64,000 nt of DNA from the NCBI GenBank assembly GCA_037447655.1, contig JBBHKE010001350.1:130907-194906 (forward strand). The letters are read 5' to 3'. The DNA comes from Zygnema cylindricum. Lineage: Eukaryota; Streptophyta; Zygnematophyceae; Zygnematales; Zygnemataceae. The translations under genes and the position numbers were made by a program. Under the pieces are notes generated by a model, which was given only the letters and a program-made list of their open reading frames with translations, was not told the DNA's origin and did no database searches. Each line of letters opens with the position of its first letter. Positions within the stretch are counted from its first letter, which is position 1. Shown piece by piece: positions 47,361-61,000 of the stretch.

Positions 47361-47907
47361 TAGAGTTTCAATGTGACGCAAATTGTATTGTGGTAATTTC
47401 GTTTTTTTGGTACAGCTGCGGATTTTCTCGATGAGGGCTAAGTTTTGGAGGAAAACGACATGAAAAAACCTTTACTTTATCACACGGGAATGTACTCTTA
47501 GTCCTTTTGTGTTTTCCATCTCTTACCTTCAATGGTAGTCAACAGTTTTACATTTAAGTCATGATTTGTACTTTGATGGGTTCACCATCGCCTTTAGATG
47601 ATAAAATCCTCTACCGTAGTTTATAAGGAAAAAAATGCTATTAATTCTATTTATGTTTAGGGGTCGTAATTTAGGTGCGCCGATATAGTATTATCAACAC
47701 TATTAGCGATTAACAACATACTGTACTGAATACTTCCCTTCAAAAAATATTGTCTATGTGCACACTTTTCAGATTGTTAATCTGACGGCCGGGATTGAGA
47801 TGTAGGATCCTCGCCTTCCGATTGGCGTTGGTCAACAAAAAACTTGACACGTATGTACGTCGAAAAGTTTTTTGTAAAATAGCCATTCAGATTTCTTACG
47901 GTAAGAC

Positions 47908-48128
47908 TACACCGTGTATCGCTATTAGTGTTAATGTTTTTTTCGCCACTTAAAACATATTTTCTCCGTACACACCTGTCAGATTTTTGATCTGACGGTT
48001 GCGTTTGAAAGCTAAACTTTTCAGCTTCCAATTGGCGGTCTCAAATGAAAAATCGTACAATTGTGTACGGAGAAAATATGTTTTAAGTGGCGAAAAAAAA
48101 TATTAACACTAATAGCGATAGACGGTTC
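47908..48128. mobile_element. Foldback MITE just upstream of the PDI gene
   Basis: This near-palindromic 221-bp element has arms CGCCACTTAAAACATATTTTC and GAAAATATGTTTTAAGTGGCG. It ends about 100 bp before the PDI start codon, so it lies in the promoter or 5' UTR. Confidence 0.78.
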
Positions 48129-48230
48129 ACCTATATGAAGAACTGGTGCCTTAAAAATCTGTCTTTATCTTTCCATCTTGTAGTCTTTCACCATAGGAGA
48201 AAGTTCCCTGAGTTTCCTGTAGTAAGAAAA

Positions 48231-51200
48231 ATGGTTTCTTCTCGTTATAGCAGCGCTGTGTTCGTCTTCTTGCTCTCGCTCTCACCTTTACTTTCATTTT
48301 CTGCAAAAGAATATGTGCTTACTTTAGATAGCAAGAATTTTGATACGGAAATCCAAAAGCATGACTTCATGCTGGTGGAATTCTATGCCCCTTGGTAAGC
48401 AGGGAGAATCACTTCTAAGATAAATTTATATGAATGATTACACTTAACATGTGTTTATGTTTTTTGAATACTTTTATTTTGCATTTGCTTATATCTTCCG
48501 TATGCTTAGATTTTTCACATTCTTATGTTTTTAGTCGTTTCGGTAAGAGTGGAGAAGTTGTCGAGGCGAGAAGTGAGAAAATAGTTAGATCTGTCTTCTT
48601 AACCACATCGAGTTTTTTTTTTTTTTTTCCCTTTGATTATGGAGAGTCATTGTAGATTAGCTTTCATCTCTTTCCCTCAACCCGAGTAACTGAACAAGAG
48701 ATACAGTTAGGCTGAAAATCAATGTCTTAATATTTTTATTCGCAAAATACCAGAGATCTTATGCAAGGTCTTGTTGCAAGTATCTATTTTATATCTGGAT
48801 CACAAGAAGTGAATTTTGAACCTAGGAATGTGTGAATCGTAAGGAAGGGAGTTCTCGGGAGGGGATAAGGGGAGAGAGGAAGGGAGAGAAGGAGTGAGAA
48901 AGCTGACATTCCCAATTTCTCTCTCTCCCTCTCTATCTCTCTTTCCCCCTCTCTCTCACCCTCCCTCTCTTCCTCTCCTACTTTTATCTGATATTAACTC
49001 TTTTCATTCCGTTTTGACTCCTACAGGTGTGGACACTGTAAGAGTTTGGCTCCGGAAGTAAGCATATTTTCATTTTCCTTTCATTTTTTTATATAATATC
49101 TTGTTTATTTCTACGAATGGTGAGGATACCTCAGTAATTGTGTAAAGTTGTTCTAAGGAGTTTTGACTTTTTTTGGACGTTTGCTTCCAGTATTATTACA
49201 TTTTATGAGGTTTTTTTTTTGCATGGACTTCAGTTTTTAAAGCATTGTAATACAGTGTTCATCTGCAAAGCTGAAATTTGAAGCATCTTGATCTCTTCCT
49301 CAATTTTTTCTCCTTCTCTCCTTCCTCCTGATTTTCTTGCTCTTTGACGTCTTTCCCTTTGTCCTCCTCCGCCTTCCTCTTCCTCCTCCTCCCTCCTATT
49401 CCTCCCCGTCTCCCCCGTCTCCCCCGTCTCCCCGTCCTCCCCCCTCCTCCCCCCTCCTCCCTCCTCCCCCCCTTTGTTCTCTCCCTTCTCTTTCCCCTCT
49501 TCACTTTTATGATTTACTTCTTCTTTGCTTTTTACAATGCTGCATGGCTTTTTTCATTATCTAATGTAAAATTGACAAGGTTCATCCGGTCTGTCTAAAA
49601 TCATACATTTGACTTCCTACAGTTTTTTGTCACTAACATGGGACGTAAAACGGTAGTGGTTAACTTCTAACTTCTTTCTTTGTGTGATCATTGACTACAC
49701 CGTGGATCGTTATTAGCTACAATGCCACTCTATTGATCCCCTAAATTTTACCCCTGGACACTAAAATAGTGTCGATGACAAAAGAAAGTTGTTTCTTTAC
49801 GCTAATTCTTGAAACGCTTCAAAACCAGCCACCATTCAGAACTGAATTAGAGAATAACAGTCATTTAAACCCCCTGCTGCTAATTCCTCGACGTTAATAA
49901 CGATACACGCTGTACCATACTGCACAATAGCACAAAGAAAGTGAATGACTGATTGCCTTTCATGCAGTCCAAACCATTCGTGATTATGTTGTAATGTGTT
50001 GTTTCTTGTAATGTTTTGCTCTGTACTATCACTGGCCATCGTACTGTAAAAGTGATTTTTGCGTTTTGTGTTTTTTTTAGACAATAGTGCAGAGCAAGTG
50101 ATTGACAGACTGATTCTTATTGAGCTCAAAGCATTAATTTTTAACGTGTGATGTTTTTTGCTCTGTTATTGGTTGTTATACTGCAAGAATGCTTTCTGTG
50201 GGCAAAGTCTCAAAACATGGTTGACTCTTATTGAGCTCAAAGCATTAGTGGTTACCTTGAAATGTTTTGCTCTATACCATCATCGGCTACCATACTGCAA
50301 TAATGTTTTTTGTGTTTTTTGTAGTCAGTAAGATAAAGCAATTGAATAACTCTTATTGAGCTGAAAGAATTAGCGGTTAACTTGTAATGTTTTTCTTTCT
50401 TCTACAATACTTTAAGAATTATTTTTTTGGACAAAAGCCCAAATCAAGGCTAGTCAGCCATTGTCAGGAGTACCTGTGTCCAGTCCTGAGATTATTGTTT
50501 GCTTTTTTTAAGATTTCCTCTGGTGGTTTATGACTGTTTCTAAAAGTGGTACATCTATTATGGATATTGTTACGCGATTGTTTACTTGTTGTCGGATGAT
50601 ATTTGGTGGCTTGCAGTACGAGAAGGCGGCGAAAGCCTTAAATAAAGAAGGCTCGGCCATTGTCTTGGCAAAGGTGGACGCTGATGCAGCAGAAAATAAG
50701 CCTCTCGCACAAAGGTATGGAGTTCGAGGCTTTCCAACTTTGAAGATTTTCCGCAAGGACTCTGAAGTCCAGGACTACGATGGACCGAGGGAAGCTGATG
50801 GAATTGTAAAGGCGGTGAAGCAACAGGCTGGTCCTGCCAGTCGCGAGCTTTTGACTGCAAAGGATGTTGAGGAATTCTTGGCCGCGTCTCCAGTTGCAGT
50901 GGTAAATTTTTCAACCATAGTTCAAAAGTTTGAAAACGTGTGAAATTGAGCTATCTGGTGACTCCGTATTGTATGCGTAGTATACAAGTTTTCTGCGTAT
51001 AATACACATGTACTAGGGGGTAGCATCTCCATATCTTTTCGCACATGAAAGCCATGTTTTGGACATCTCGGCTTGAAAGTAACAATTGCATCTGGAGTCA
51101 AAGCAGATATGGAAATGTGGAAGAATATGTTCAGGAAGCTCTAATTCCTCTTTTGCATCTCTGCTGTGTGTCTCTCTTGGGAGTGCAATACTTTTGTCAG

Positions 51201-54200
51201 GTGCTCATGAGTATCCTAACTGTTTGGTGTATTCATTAAAGGAAATCGAGGTTGTTTTTTTTGTGCATTCTGTGGGGAGAATTCACAGTTTTGGCAGGTG
51301 TCATGTGCAGTTTTTGGTTTTTCTCTCTGCCATTTGTGTTTGATGCAAATTTGTAACTTGCATCAGTTTTTTTTTTTGAGCGTCATCGCATGCAAAATAG
51401 CATCCTTTTAAGTTTTGAGAAATTGTATGCATATTGGCCTTCGTGTGCACGAGGTCGACTTTTTCTCTCCTCTGTGATTAGGGTTCACAAGCGTCCACCT
51501 CACCGGATTGGAAATATAATAATCAATACTAAAACAGTTCTAATCCTAATCATTTCTTAACTCTTGTACCGGTTCACGGCGTATTGTATCCAGGTAGGAT
51601 TGTTTAAAGACTTCAGCTCGAAGGAGTTTGAGATTTTTTTTAGTGTGGCTAAGGCACTCCGGACCGGATTATCTTTTGGCCATACTAAGGATTCGTCTAT
51701 CCTGCCTGAGAAGTCGGCTCCCCTGGTTGCTCCAGCTGTTCGCCTCTATAAGGATTTCGATGAAGGCTTCAACGACTTCACAGTGAGTTTCCGAATTTCA
51801 ACGAAGTATGCAGTATTTTGATTCTAGATTTTGACTTTAATGTGAGGGCGAATCACGTTTTGCAACCAAGTTTATGTGAACACTAAAAACAAGTGGGACG
51901 TTTCTTAACAAGCAAGCGTGGTATCAAATTTCTCACGGTCATTTTTTAATACGGTTATGGCAAGCCAGGACGTTTGGGTCCATTTTTATACTGTTCACAA
52001 GGAAGAGCGATTCAGGGTAACCAGTTATTTTTCCTTGTCGGACAGTGTATATGTATGGCCTGTGACCATCGGATTTGTTTTTGTCTTTCAAGGAAAGTAA
52101 GTTCGCTGTTCTGTACTTCATTTTCAGGTTTTTGACGTCGAACCTTTGAAAGAAGGCTTGGAAACAAAGAGTTTGCCACTTGTAGCAGAAATGAGCCGAG
52201 ACGAATCGGCAATGCGAGCCTTGACGAAGATATTTGAGTCTGAAAAGACTAAGGTAAGAGCTGATCCTGATACATGTACTACACCATCCATCACTATTAA
52301 GCTAGTTATTTATTAGCAGTAACACTTCATTAGACTAACTACACTAGATCATGTTTTGTCGCATGGCTCATTCTGGGCCACATTTAAATAATGTTTACTA
52401 GTTTATGATTTTGGGTCTAGAAAACACTCACCTGAACTATTAACTCCAATAGTGATTGCTAGTGTAGCATCGGAGTGGAGAACAGATTCCTTGAAGTTCA
52501 ATACATAGTTGATTCTTGAAATTTAGTTTTAGGGAGAGTCAAGGGAGGAAAATGTTCATTTACCAGGAATGACAATCTCGGCCGTATTTAAAAGTAAACA
52601 GTGGTTTGGTACTTTATTGGAAGTTTACTTAAGCAGAGATGTGTCTCCCCTCCCTTTCTCCTTTTTTTTTCTGAGGCCCAATTTTTGTTACTGCTGTTTC
52701 ATCAGCATGGACAGGGTTAAAAAACAGCGAAACATTTTACAGCCTTATGGTTCAAATGGTCCTTATGAATTGGTTCATATAGAGTGAATGGATGGAATAT
52801 GTAGCAAGTTTTCTAACTCTCGTGGGAGCACTGTCAGGACTTGACAGGTTTAAGACTCTGAAATTTTGTGCAACTCAAGTTTCAAGCAGCTTTTATAGTA
52901 TATACAGGCCATATTCATATGGGAGGCATATTTGTGCGCAGGCACTCTTGTTCCTTGACTACACATCTCCCGATAAGAAGGCTTATGCCGACGCATATAG
53001 TGCAGTCGCATCCGGAAAGAGCAACATAAACTTCATCATTGGAGATGGGAAGGAAAACGACCATGCCCTTAAGGTGTGTTTTTGCCCCAATGCCAACATC
53101 CGGTCCTCTCCAAATTTTATCTGTACAGGTGCTTTTTTACTCGATTGTTCAATAAATTCCAGATGAAGACGTCGTCTTTGCATGTGTCGGCTAGTAAAAC
53201 CAGCTAGCCCAATATGTGAGAATAGTTCTAAATCCTGCATCCTTATCCATAGAGCCCGTACTCCTATCAGGTGGAGACTATGAGGTAGCCGTGAAACAAA
53301 GAGGACAGATTTCAAAGATGACGAATTATTGCCTAAGTTTTTATCACAATGCCAATCTGTGTCTGCTTTGGACCACATATGGTGGAGCTCTGTACAGTAC
53401 TTTGGTGCTACAATGGAGGACACCCCTGTGCTTCTGATCCATGACACCGCTGAGGAAAAGAAGTACGTGAAGCCAAAGGTCAAGATTTCGGAGATCGGTT
53501 CCTATCTTGATGAATATGAGGTGCGACTCTGTCCTGGTGGACCCCATTTGTGTCTGAAACTTGCGGCATAGACATTATGTTTGTGCTTTTCAGTGGTAGG
53601 AGTCCATGGATAAGTAATAGCTTGGGAGACTCTGGATTGGGTTGAATATAGCCCCGTATTGTTGTCGGTTTCTGGTTAAAATCTGTAGATGAAAAATTGA
53701 GGTGATTGTTAGCAGTTAGATGATTGTGACAAAGTTGTTCACACAGTCTTTACCTATTCGTGTTTGTACCTGATTTTTCTTCTAGGTTTTATCAAACATC
53801 TCCTTTTTTGTCAAGGTTTTGATTGGTTTTTAACTGTGGGATTTGATGTTATGCAAGATCAACAACCATTTTATCATATAAGTGGAAAGCGACCACTGAC
53901 ATATTTTCCAAGATTGTCTTATTCCGGAACCTTATCGCAGGATCTTGCTCTATAATAAAGTCTTAATTCGTGGCTTTTCCTGTTTTCACACCATCAATTG
54001 AAATGTGGTCAGAAGATATGTTTTCTTAAATAGCTTGTCTCTAATTCATTATGCGAGTCTGTAAAAAATGTGAGAGATTGCATTTTGAATGGCGAGGATG
54101 GAGGTGCGCAGAATGGAGCTCTGGAGGCAGTTGTGAAGTCCCAACCAATTCCTGAGAAGAACGATGAGCCTGTTAAGGTTGTGGTGGGGAAAAACTTCGA

Positions 54201-56697
54201 TGATATCGTCATCAAATCTGGAAAGAATGGTAAGTCAACCTGCGGTCGACGTGTATTCGGAGGTAACTGAGGTTTTTGTAGTCATGTTTTATTTGTTTTG
54301 GTGCCTTTTTGTGTCTTGAATAAGTATTTCTAGTGTTTGGTTTCTATCAATTAAGACAGGATTGACAAAGAACTGGATAAAAAACTACGCCTGTCGCATT
54401 ACGTGTTTCTAAATTTCTATATTTGGTCTGTCTATTCCTCTTTTGCCTTTTCAGTTTTAATCGAGTTCTACGCTCCGTGGTGTGGCCACTGTAAAAAATT
54501 GGCTCCCATTTTTGACCAAGTTGGAGAGGAGTTTGAGGATGACGATGACGTCATTATTGCGAAATTCGTAAGTTGACCATAGAGGTCCCTTTCGCATAAA
54601 ACGCCCGCATGAAACGCCCAAAAAATAATGAATATGCGCATGGAACAAATGCAGTGTTTATAAAATGCGTTGACCGACTTTGTCTCAAAAAAAAAAAAAA
54701 ACGAATGAATAACTGTCCCAAACTCTTTCAAATTTCGCGTCCAAAAGTGGCGCAACATCACTTTTTAAATTTTTTTTCCGTACAACGAAAAGTATACGAA
54801 ATTTACGAAAATTTTAGAATCATGAAAAGATAATGTTTTTTCGTAGAAAGTCAAAACATTCACGAATGGGACTTCTATGAAGTTGACTGAGTAACCTGAT
54901 GTAACCTAATTTAACCTATTTTAGTTACTTTAATAGTCACAGCAAAAACTTGAACTCTTGGGATTTATGGTCTTACGTAGTTTTTGTGTTGATGATGGTT
55001 GATGATGTGTTTCCTTATTAATAGTGTTGTGTATCGTTAGCGATAACCAATATGCCCCTTTTTTTAGCTTACCGATAATCGATATATTGGCACGATATAT
55101 CGGTACCGGTGTTATCGCGATAAAAAACTGATATTATCGGTTTTTTATCGCGATAACACCGGTTTCAATAACTATCGGCAATAACTCCGTACAGAATGGA
55201 TTTTGAAAAAAAAATCATAAGCCCACCCTCCCCCACAGTCGTGACATCTCCCTACTCATTTCATTCATTTTGTCCGTACCATTAATTCCGTACTATTTGG
55301 ATGATTATACCTGTACCTCTCACCGTTCGATAATGGATAACTATTGGTATCGGTTTTATCACGATAAGTTTTTACCAGATACACAACACTACTTATTACA
55401 GTTAATAACGCTGTACTGGTGCCCCGAAATTTTAACTTTTGAACCTTAGATAGTAGTATTAATACCAATTACTTTTTCTTAATGCTTATTATTTACACGG
55501 TTCCAAAACAGCCACGTCATTCAGGACTGAATTAGGATTAGTAACACAGACCCCATGCTATTACTTTCTTAACTCTTAAGAACAATTCACGGTTTCACCG
55601 TTTTTGAGAGGGTCAAAGCCAATTCCTCTCTCATTTTTATCCTTCATTCCCTGTAGAGAGTAATGCCTTTTCCTTCACAATTTGCTGTCTTTTCTGTTCT
55701 CGCTCTTTTTCCTTTTAATCCTACGCACCTGATATAAACTTCAACCTGGTTTTAATTCTTGCGTCATTGCACTGAAATTAAAGGATAAAAGAAGGTTGTT
55801 TTTTACGGTTTTGAAGGACTGTATCTGGTGAGTGCTGATTGATTTGGAGTTCAAAATGAAAATGTTCCGGTCAAGTCAGTTAGTGTCCTACACCGTGGAA
55901 CGTCGTTAGGGTTAAGAAACATAAGGCGAGTGGTGTATTTTAGTGTCATCAATTCTAATTTAGGTCTGAGGAACGTGGACAACTACACCGACCATTGCTA
56001 TTAGAGTTAGTGGATTATTAGTATTAACGTTAACACTCAGAATTATAACCACTCTTAAAATATTTTCGCATTGCGACTCATTTGTTATCAACACTAATTT
56101 ACGATTTCGGGTTAAAAAATCTGCCTGAAACTAGAACTAAAACTACAGTGATTAACTCCAACAGCGATGGGCTGTGTCATTCTTACCAAATTAGTGGTAA
56201 GAAAAAAACAATTGGTATTAAATTTTATGTTCAAGGATGCCAAAAAAACCGGCAATGAAGCATTGTTGTTAACAATAACAACTTTAACAACAGTCCACCG
56301 TTCAAGCGCAGCTATTATTCTTCTTGTAAAATCATTTGAAGCTTTGTATCTGAATCAATGTGTTACATCTTTACCACTCCTTATTGTGAAGCTGACGAGA
56401 AAGTGACACTTGATGATACAGGATGCTGACAGCAACGACATTCCGAACAAAAAATTCACTGTGAAAGGTTTCCCTACTCTCTTTTTCGTCAACGCTCAAG
56501 GAGAAGTGTCTTCTTATGAGGGTGGAAGGAAGAAAGCTGACATGGTCGCTTATGTTAAGAAGAATAAAACGACTCCTTCTGTTTTAAGTTATGTGGGAGA
56601 TACTGTAGTGGAAGCGGCAGAGGCTGTCGAGGCTGCTTTAGAGAAGGCTGGGGAATCGGTAAAAGCGACAGTTGATGGTGGTAAAGACGAGCTTTAA
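48231..56697 (+). CDS. Protein disulfide isomerase, ER, KDEL-tailed
   Basis: This enzyme forms and reshuffles disulfides in the ER lumen. Ten exons: 48231-48394, 49027-49057, 50617-50901, 51594-51782, 52128-52253, 52942-53073, 53398-53520, 54112-54229, 54455-54567, 56422-56697. They join in phase to 518 residues, close to the usual 500. A signal peptide spans residues 1-24 ([18 protein letters not shown]). The layout is a-b-b'-a': first active site CGHC at 56-59, with the conserved cis-Pro loop FPT in GVRGFPTLK; second CGHC at 399-402 and GFPTLFF. Both thioredoxin domains keep FYAPWCGHC. The last four residues are KDEL. The ATG at 48231 is chosen because it starts the signal peptide; an in-frame ATG at 48136 would prepend a tail unlike the family. 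The first active site is split by intron 1 between W and C. Expression is usually induced by ER stress; no such element was identified. Confidence 0.96.
48897..48983. repeat. Pyrimidine-rich tract in PDI intron 1
   Basis: A TCTCTC/CCTCTC low-complexity tract lies about 45 bp before exon 2, where it may act as an extended polypyrimidine tract. It is preceded by a purine-rich stretch (48838-48900). Confidence 0.8.
49360..49502. repeat. Polypyrimidine microsatellite in PDI intron 2
   Basis: This long strand-asymmetric CCTCCTCC/CCCCGTCTC tract encodes only low-complexity frames on either strand. Confidence 0.9.
49698..49912. mobile_element. TA-flanked MITE in PDI intron 2
   Basis: This 215-bp element has ends CACCGTGGATCGTTATTAGC and TTAATAACGATACACGCTG, flanked by TA. 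Confidence 0.78.
52282..52464. mobile_element. TA-flanked MITE in PDI intron 5
   Basis: This 183-bp element has ends CACCATCCATCACTATTAA and CCAATAGTGATTGCTAGTG, flanked by TA. It begins 28 bp after the exon 5 donor. Confidence 0.72.
55022..55391. mobile_element. hAT-like MITE in PDI intron 9
   Basis: This 370-bp element has perfect inverted ends TAGTGTTGTGTATC/GATACACAACACTA. The flanks are CTTATTAA and CTTATTAC, 7 of 8 identical. The ends differ by one base from the TAGTGTTGGGTATCG family, and the inside has similar ATCGATATAT and TTATCGCGATAA palindromes, so it is a short relative. Confidence 0.82.
55986..56176. mobile_element. TA-flanked MITE in PDI intron 9
   Basis: The left end is CACCGACCATTGCTATTAGAG and the right end CCAACAGCGATGGGCTGTG. 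The right flank is TC instead of TA, one change. About 190 bp. Confidence 0.6.
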
Positions 56698-58052
56698 ATG
56701 TACTATTGGTAGAGAAAATGGTGTCACGTGTACTATTAATAGCACTGTGCAGAATGTTTTTTTTGTTTTCAACCTCAGGCTGGTTGGTAGTTTGCCTCCT
56801 TTGATTGTTTTGTATCTTTTCAAAGAGAAGGGATGTAATTCGGAAGAAAAAAAGAAAAAAATGTGTAAGCATGTGATATGGTGGTTGTATTATTTTTCCG
56901 TATGTAAGTCGCGCTGTTTCACAATGTGTTTAGCAAATACTTTTGTTGAGAGCTGGTTATGTGTAGACATGTTGAAAAACAATTAAAAGCTAGAAAATAC
57001 TACACATTAATCCCCAGTTAGCAATTGTTGGTGGGAAATGCTACAGATGATAATTATTAACTTAGCATGTTTTTTTCTTGTCAGCTGGAACATTTCCTGA
57101 CGTTTATACTTTGGAAAACATGTATCTCCTATCAGAAATAGTCATAAAAGGCGCTGCACCCTAATTGTTTCTATCAGCAGGACATGTTATGGTCCTTCGC
57201 TACACAAGCCCAACACCTCTTCATTGACATTTATTAGTGCGATGGAAAAGGAGGGCAGAGAGGAAGAAGTGACAATTAGCATGAAAGGGAGTGGAAAACA
57301 GAACAAGGGAGTAAAACAAACCTAATAGGAAAAGAAAACTACAATTCAATGGTGACGATAATCTTTATCAACAACCATCCAATCGCAGCTCACATGAGTA
57401 CAAGGGTGAAGTGAGAGGCAAGCACATATCAGCTGGTATTTACTGTCTTCTTTGGCATTTCACTCATTTTTCTCCATTCACACTAATTGAATTATAGACC
57501 TGTTGCCTATACCTGCGACGAAAATGAAAGGTTGTTATCTTCATATTAATAGTCTCCACATAAGATTCAAAAACGTGTGCACAAAAAAGTTGATTGAAAA
57601 AACAAAAAAAATACACATCACAGACCTAGCAGTGATAACAAATAAAGTCGAAGGCGCAAAAGTAAATCAAGTTTTCATAAACCCGTAGCAGGAACAAAAT
57701 GAAACAAAAAACAAATAAAAAATAAAACATAAACAAAAAAGTTAAGACATAACTCACCCATCCGACCACAACAAAAATAATATCCTTCAAAAAACTCAAA
57801 ATGTTCATTGATGTTATACAGAAAAAGTACACAACACTTCAAAAAATACTATTTTACAATGTCACACAACCCTTTTATCTCAAGAAGGAGAAGCTAATCA
57901 TCCTTAAGGATGCAAAAAAATTTAGTCATCACCCAACTGTCGATACCGAGGACTGAATACAAATAACTAATTCCATTTGTACATACAAAACAGCTTTTAT
58001 ACATAAATATCAGATCTGTCGCATATCCCCAGTTGAATTCCGTATTCGGTTT
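56698..58052. other. Convergent intergenic region between PDI and formate dehydrogenase
   Basis: It holds the 3' UTRs of both convergent genes. It is AT-rich, with no gene, MITE or tandem array recognised. The frames at 57503-57832 overlap on opposite strands and are low-complexity. Confidence 0.6.
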
Positions 58053-61000
58053 CTACTGGTACTGGCTCGCCAGTTCTCCTTTGGCCACAATCACATTATC
58101 TTCTGGAAGAGGTTTGCCTTCAAAGTAACATTCCAGATTTTCCTTCGTTCCTGCTGCATATCGTAACTGTCACGTCACAATAATAGAGAATAGTAAAAAC
58201 ATTAGTAAAAGCAATAGTAAAAACGAAAGTAAAGACAAGAATAGATCATCGGCATGAGAAGATTACTAACCTGAAATTTTCGACAATAGTAATACAAGAA
58301 TTAATCCTCCCACGTGAAAGGTTAACTAACACAAAGTCTCTAACAACAGTTAAAAATAGAATAAATCACGTAAAAAGATAAGTGACTCATGCATTTTCAT
58401 TAAATGTGCTTTACATTGTGATATACTTTCAGCAATGTGTGTATCACTAACAAACATTATACCGAATAAATATGCTACATTGATTACTTCATTCCAAATA
58501 ATCTGGTAATTGTTAACTACACCATGAATCACAAATAACGTTAAGAAATAATAGGAATTGAGACTGCTATGGTATTAATAATTCTGTTTCCAGTCCAAAT
58601 GGTGTGAACAATTGTGAACCATATTAAGAATTAGATTTAAGAAAAAGACATTTGGTATTAATAACGATTGTTTGTGTCCAGAAAGGCAAAATAAAACCGG
58701 AACGAATATTAGTGTTATTAACACTAATAGCGATTCACGATTCACAATTGAGGAAAGAGATAAAAAGAGCATCGCCGTACAATATATAACTCTAAGAATA
58801 CTAAGAACTCAAAAGTGAGAAGTGAAAGTGAAACGAAAAGTGAATAGAAGCAAAGAACAATAACAACCAAAAAAATAAGTTTGGGATAGAATAGTTTTCT
58901 CTCACCTGGGCGTCCAGAGTACAACCGGAGAGGTGAGGGGTCATAGCCTGGTTTGGCATAGTTCTCCATGGATGATCCGGAGGGGGAGGCTGAGGACTCC
59001 ATACATCTCCCCCATATCCTGAACCATAAAGGAGACAAAGTGAATATAGCAAGTGTAAAGAAAGAGAGACAGAAAGAGATTGGAGAAAACGAGTGGAGGG
59101 AGGAAGGAGGGAGAGGAGATCAAATTGAAGGGAGGGGAGAGGAGGTGAGAGAGGGACAGGCGAGGGGCGGAGAGGAGAGAGAGGAGGAGAGAGGGAGAGG
59201 GAGAGGGGGAGAGGAGGGAGAGAAAGAAAGAGATTTTATTGAAGAGTTAGGTGAATCAAAGGTGTCAAATAAACACTGCAGCTCAATATCACTATTTTTT
59301 CTCTCATTTTAGATATTTTGTCCAGCAATAGACATGTTTCAATTTCCATCCTCACATGCCCGTAAAGTAACAAGGAAGAAGACAAAACAGAAAAAATGAA
59401 AACTTCAACAGCTTTATTAACCCTAATAGCAAAGAAGTCAAGCTGCAATCACCATTCCACATCCTTATTATTTCACATTTGGGCTCGATTGTAAAAAACA
59501 AAAGACGAGGACTTACCTCCAAGTTGACCAGTTTTCAAAGCTTCTACAACATCATCCACTTTCACAATATCCCCTCGAGCATTGTTGACCAGATAAGCTC
59601 CACGCTTCATTTTCGCAAACTTTGATTTGTCGAACATTCCTCTGTAAAAAAAAACACACACACACATACACACACTTATAATATCCAGTCAATTTCTTTC
59701 TTTTGAAGTAAGTATACTTCACAATAATGCTTATAATCCTTATGGGAACTTTGGGAAGAACAACAGAGTCAACTTAGACATTAGAAAAGAAAACTAATAA
59801 GGGAAAAAAAACAGGACTAGATTTGTAAGCCGCTTTTCTATTGTCTGATTCTACATGGACTTACCATTTCTGAAAGCTTAAACTCAGACATCATGAAAGA
59901 AGAATAGCTTAAATATTGATAAATCAAATAGTCTAGAGTAACTCTCAAAAAAGAAAATAACTAAGAAATCAAAGAGTGTGACTAACTTTCAGAAATGAAA
60001 AACTAAAGGAATCAAACAGTGAAGGACTAAATTTGTAACCCGGTTTCATCTTTTCTGATTTGCACACCAAGAGGACTTATGGACTTACCGAGTTTTGTCT
60101 GTCAAGGGAAGATTAATTGTCACGGTATCACATTTGCTGAGAAACACGTCGAGATCACTCTCCCATTTTGCACCGGCTTCTTCGGCTTCTTTCACCTCGT
60201 GTCGAGCGTAATATAAAAGATTCAATTTAAATGGCTGCGAAAAAATCACATTTGTTACAACTTAGAGAGGATTTCTGATTTACATGGAAAAAGATCTTCC
60301 AGCACAAATTCTTCCATTTCAATACAAACTTGTGGTTTATTCACAACATAGAAAAAAACCTTTGCCAAAATAACAGCAATGATTTTTGTTCCATTTAAAT
60401 ACAACCTTGCGAGTTATTCAGGAATACAGATCCAAAATGTACTTTCTATGCTGATGGCTACTTGCTGACATTACCTGTAATCGCTTCAAAACCTCAATTC
60501 CTATGCGACCAGCTCCCACAGTTCCAACAGTTTTGGCTTCCAGGTCATGAGCTCTACTCGCCAGCTCAGCAACATTCCAGCCTCCAGAAGCTGCTTGCTG
60601 CCAGGCTGGCACAAAATTACGCGTGAGGAGGAGGATTCTCATGACCTCATCTTCTGCGACACTAACGACATTGCTTCCTGCACAAGTGAATAAAACAAAT
60701 AAATAAGTTCAAAGATACATGGTAAGTTGATTTCTGCACAACTAAATATTACTCAAAAATAAGTACATGGTTAAATAACTGAACATTCTTGAACAAAAAG
60801 AATAAGTAATAAAATACATGGATAAATAAGTGAACAAATAGATGAATGAAAATAGAAAACAAAAGGAAAAAAGAGAGAGAGTTTACGACAGCCAAGTTCA
60901 ACCATTACAAATTTGGTGGACTTCGTTAATGTGGATCAGAAAGTAACGAGGATGTTGAATTAATGTGGATGCAAATAAGAGAAAACAAAAATGGGGCCTA

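Noticed and set aside
49259-49598. Proline-rich or arginine/glycine-rich frames at 49259-49598
   Set aside because: Low-complexity translation of the polypyrimidine microsatellite in PDI intron 2.
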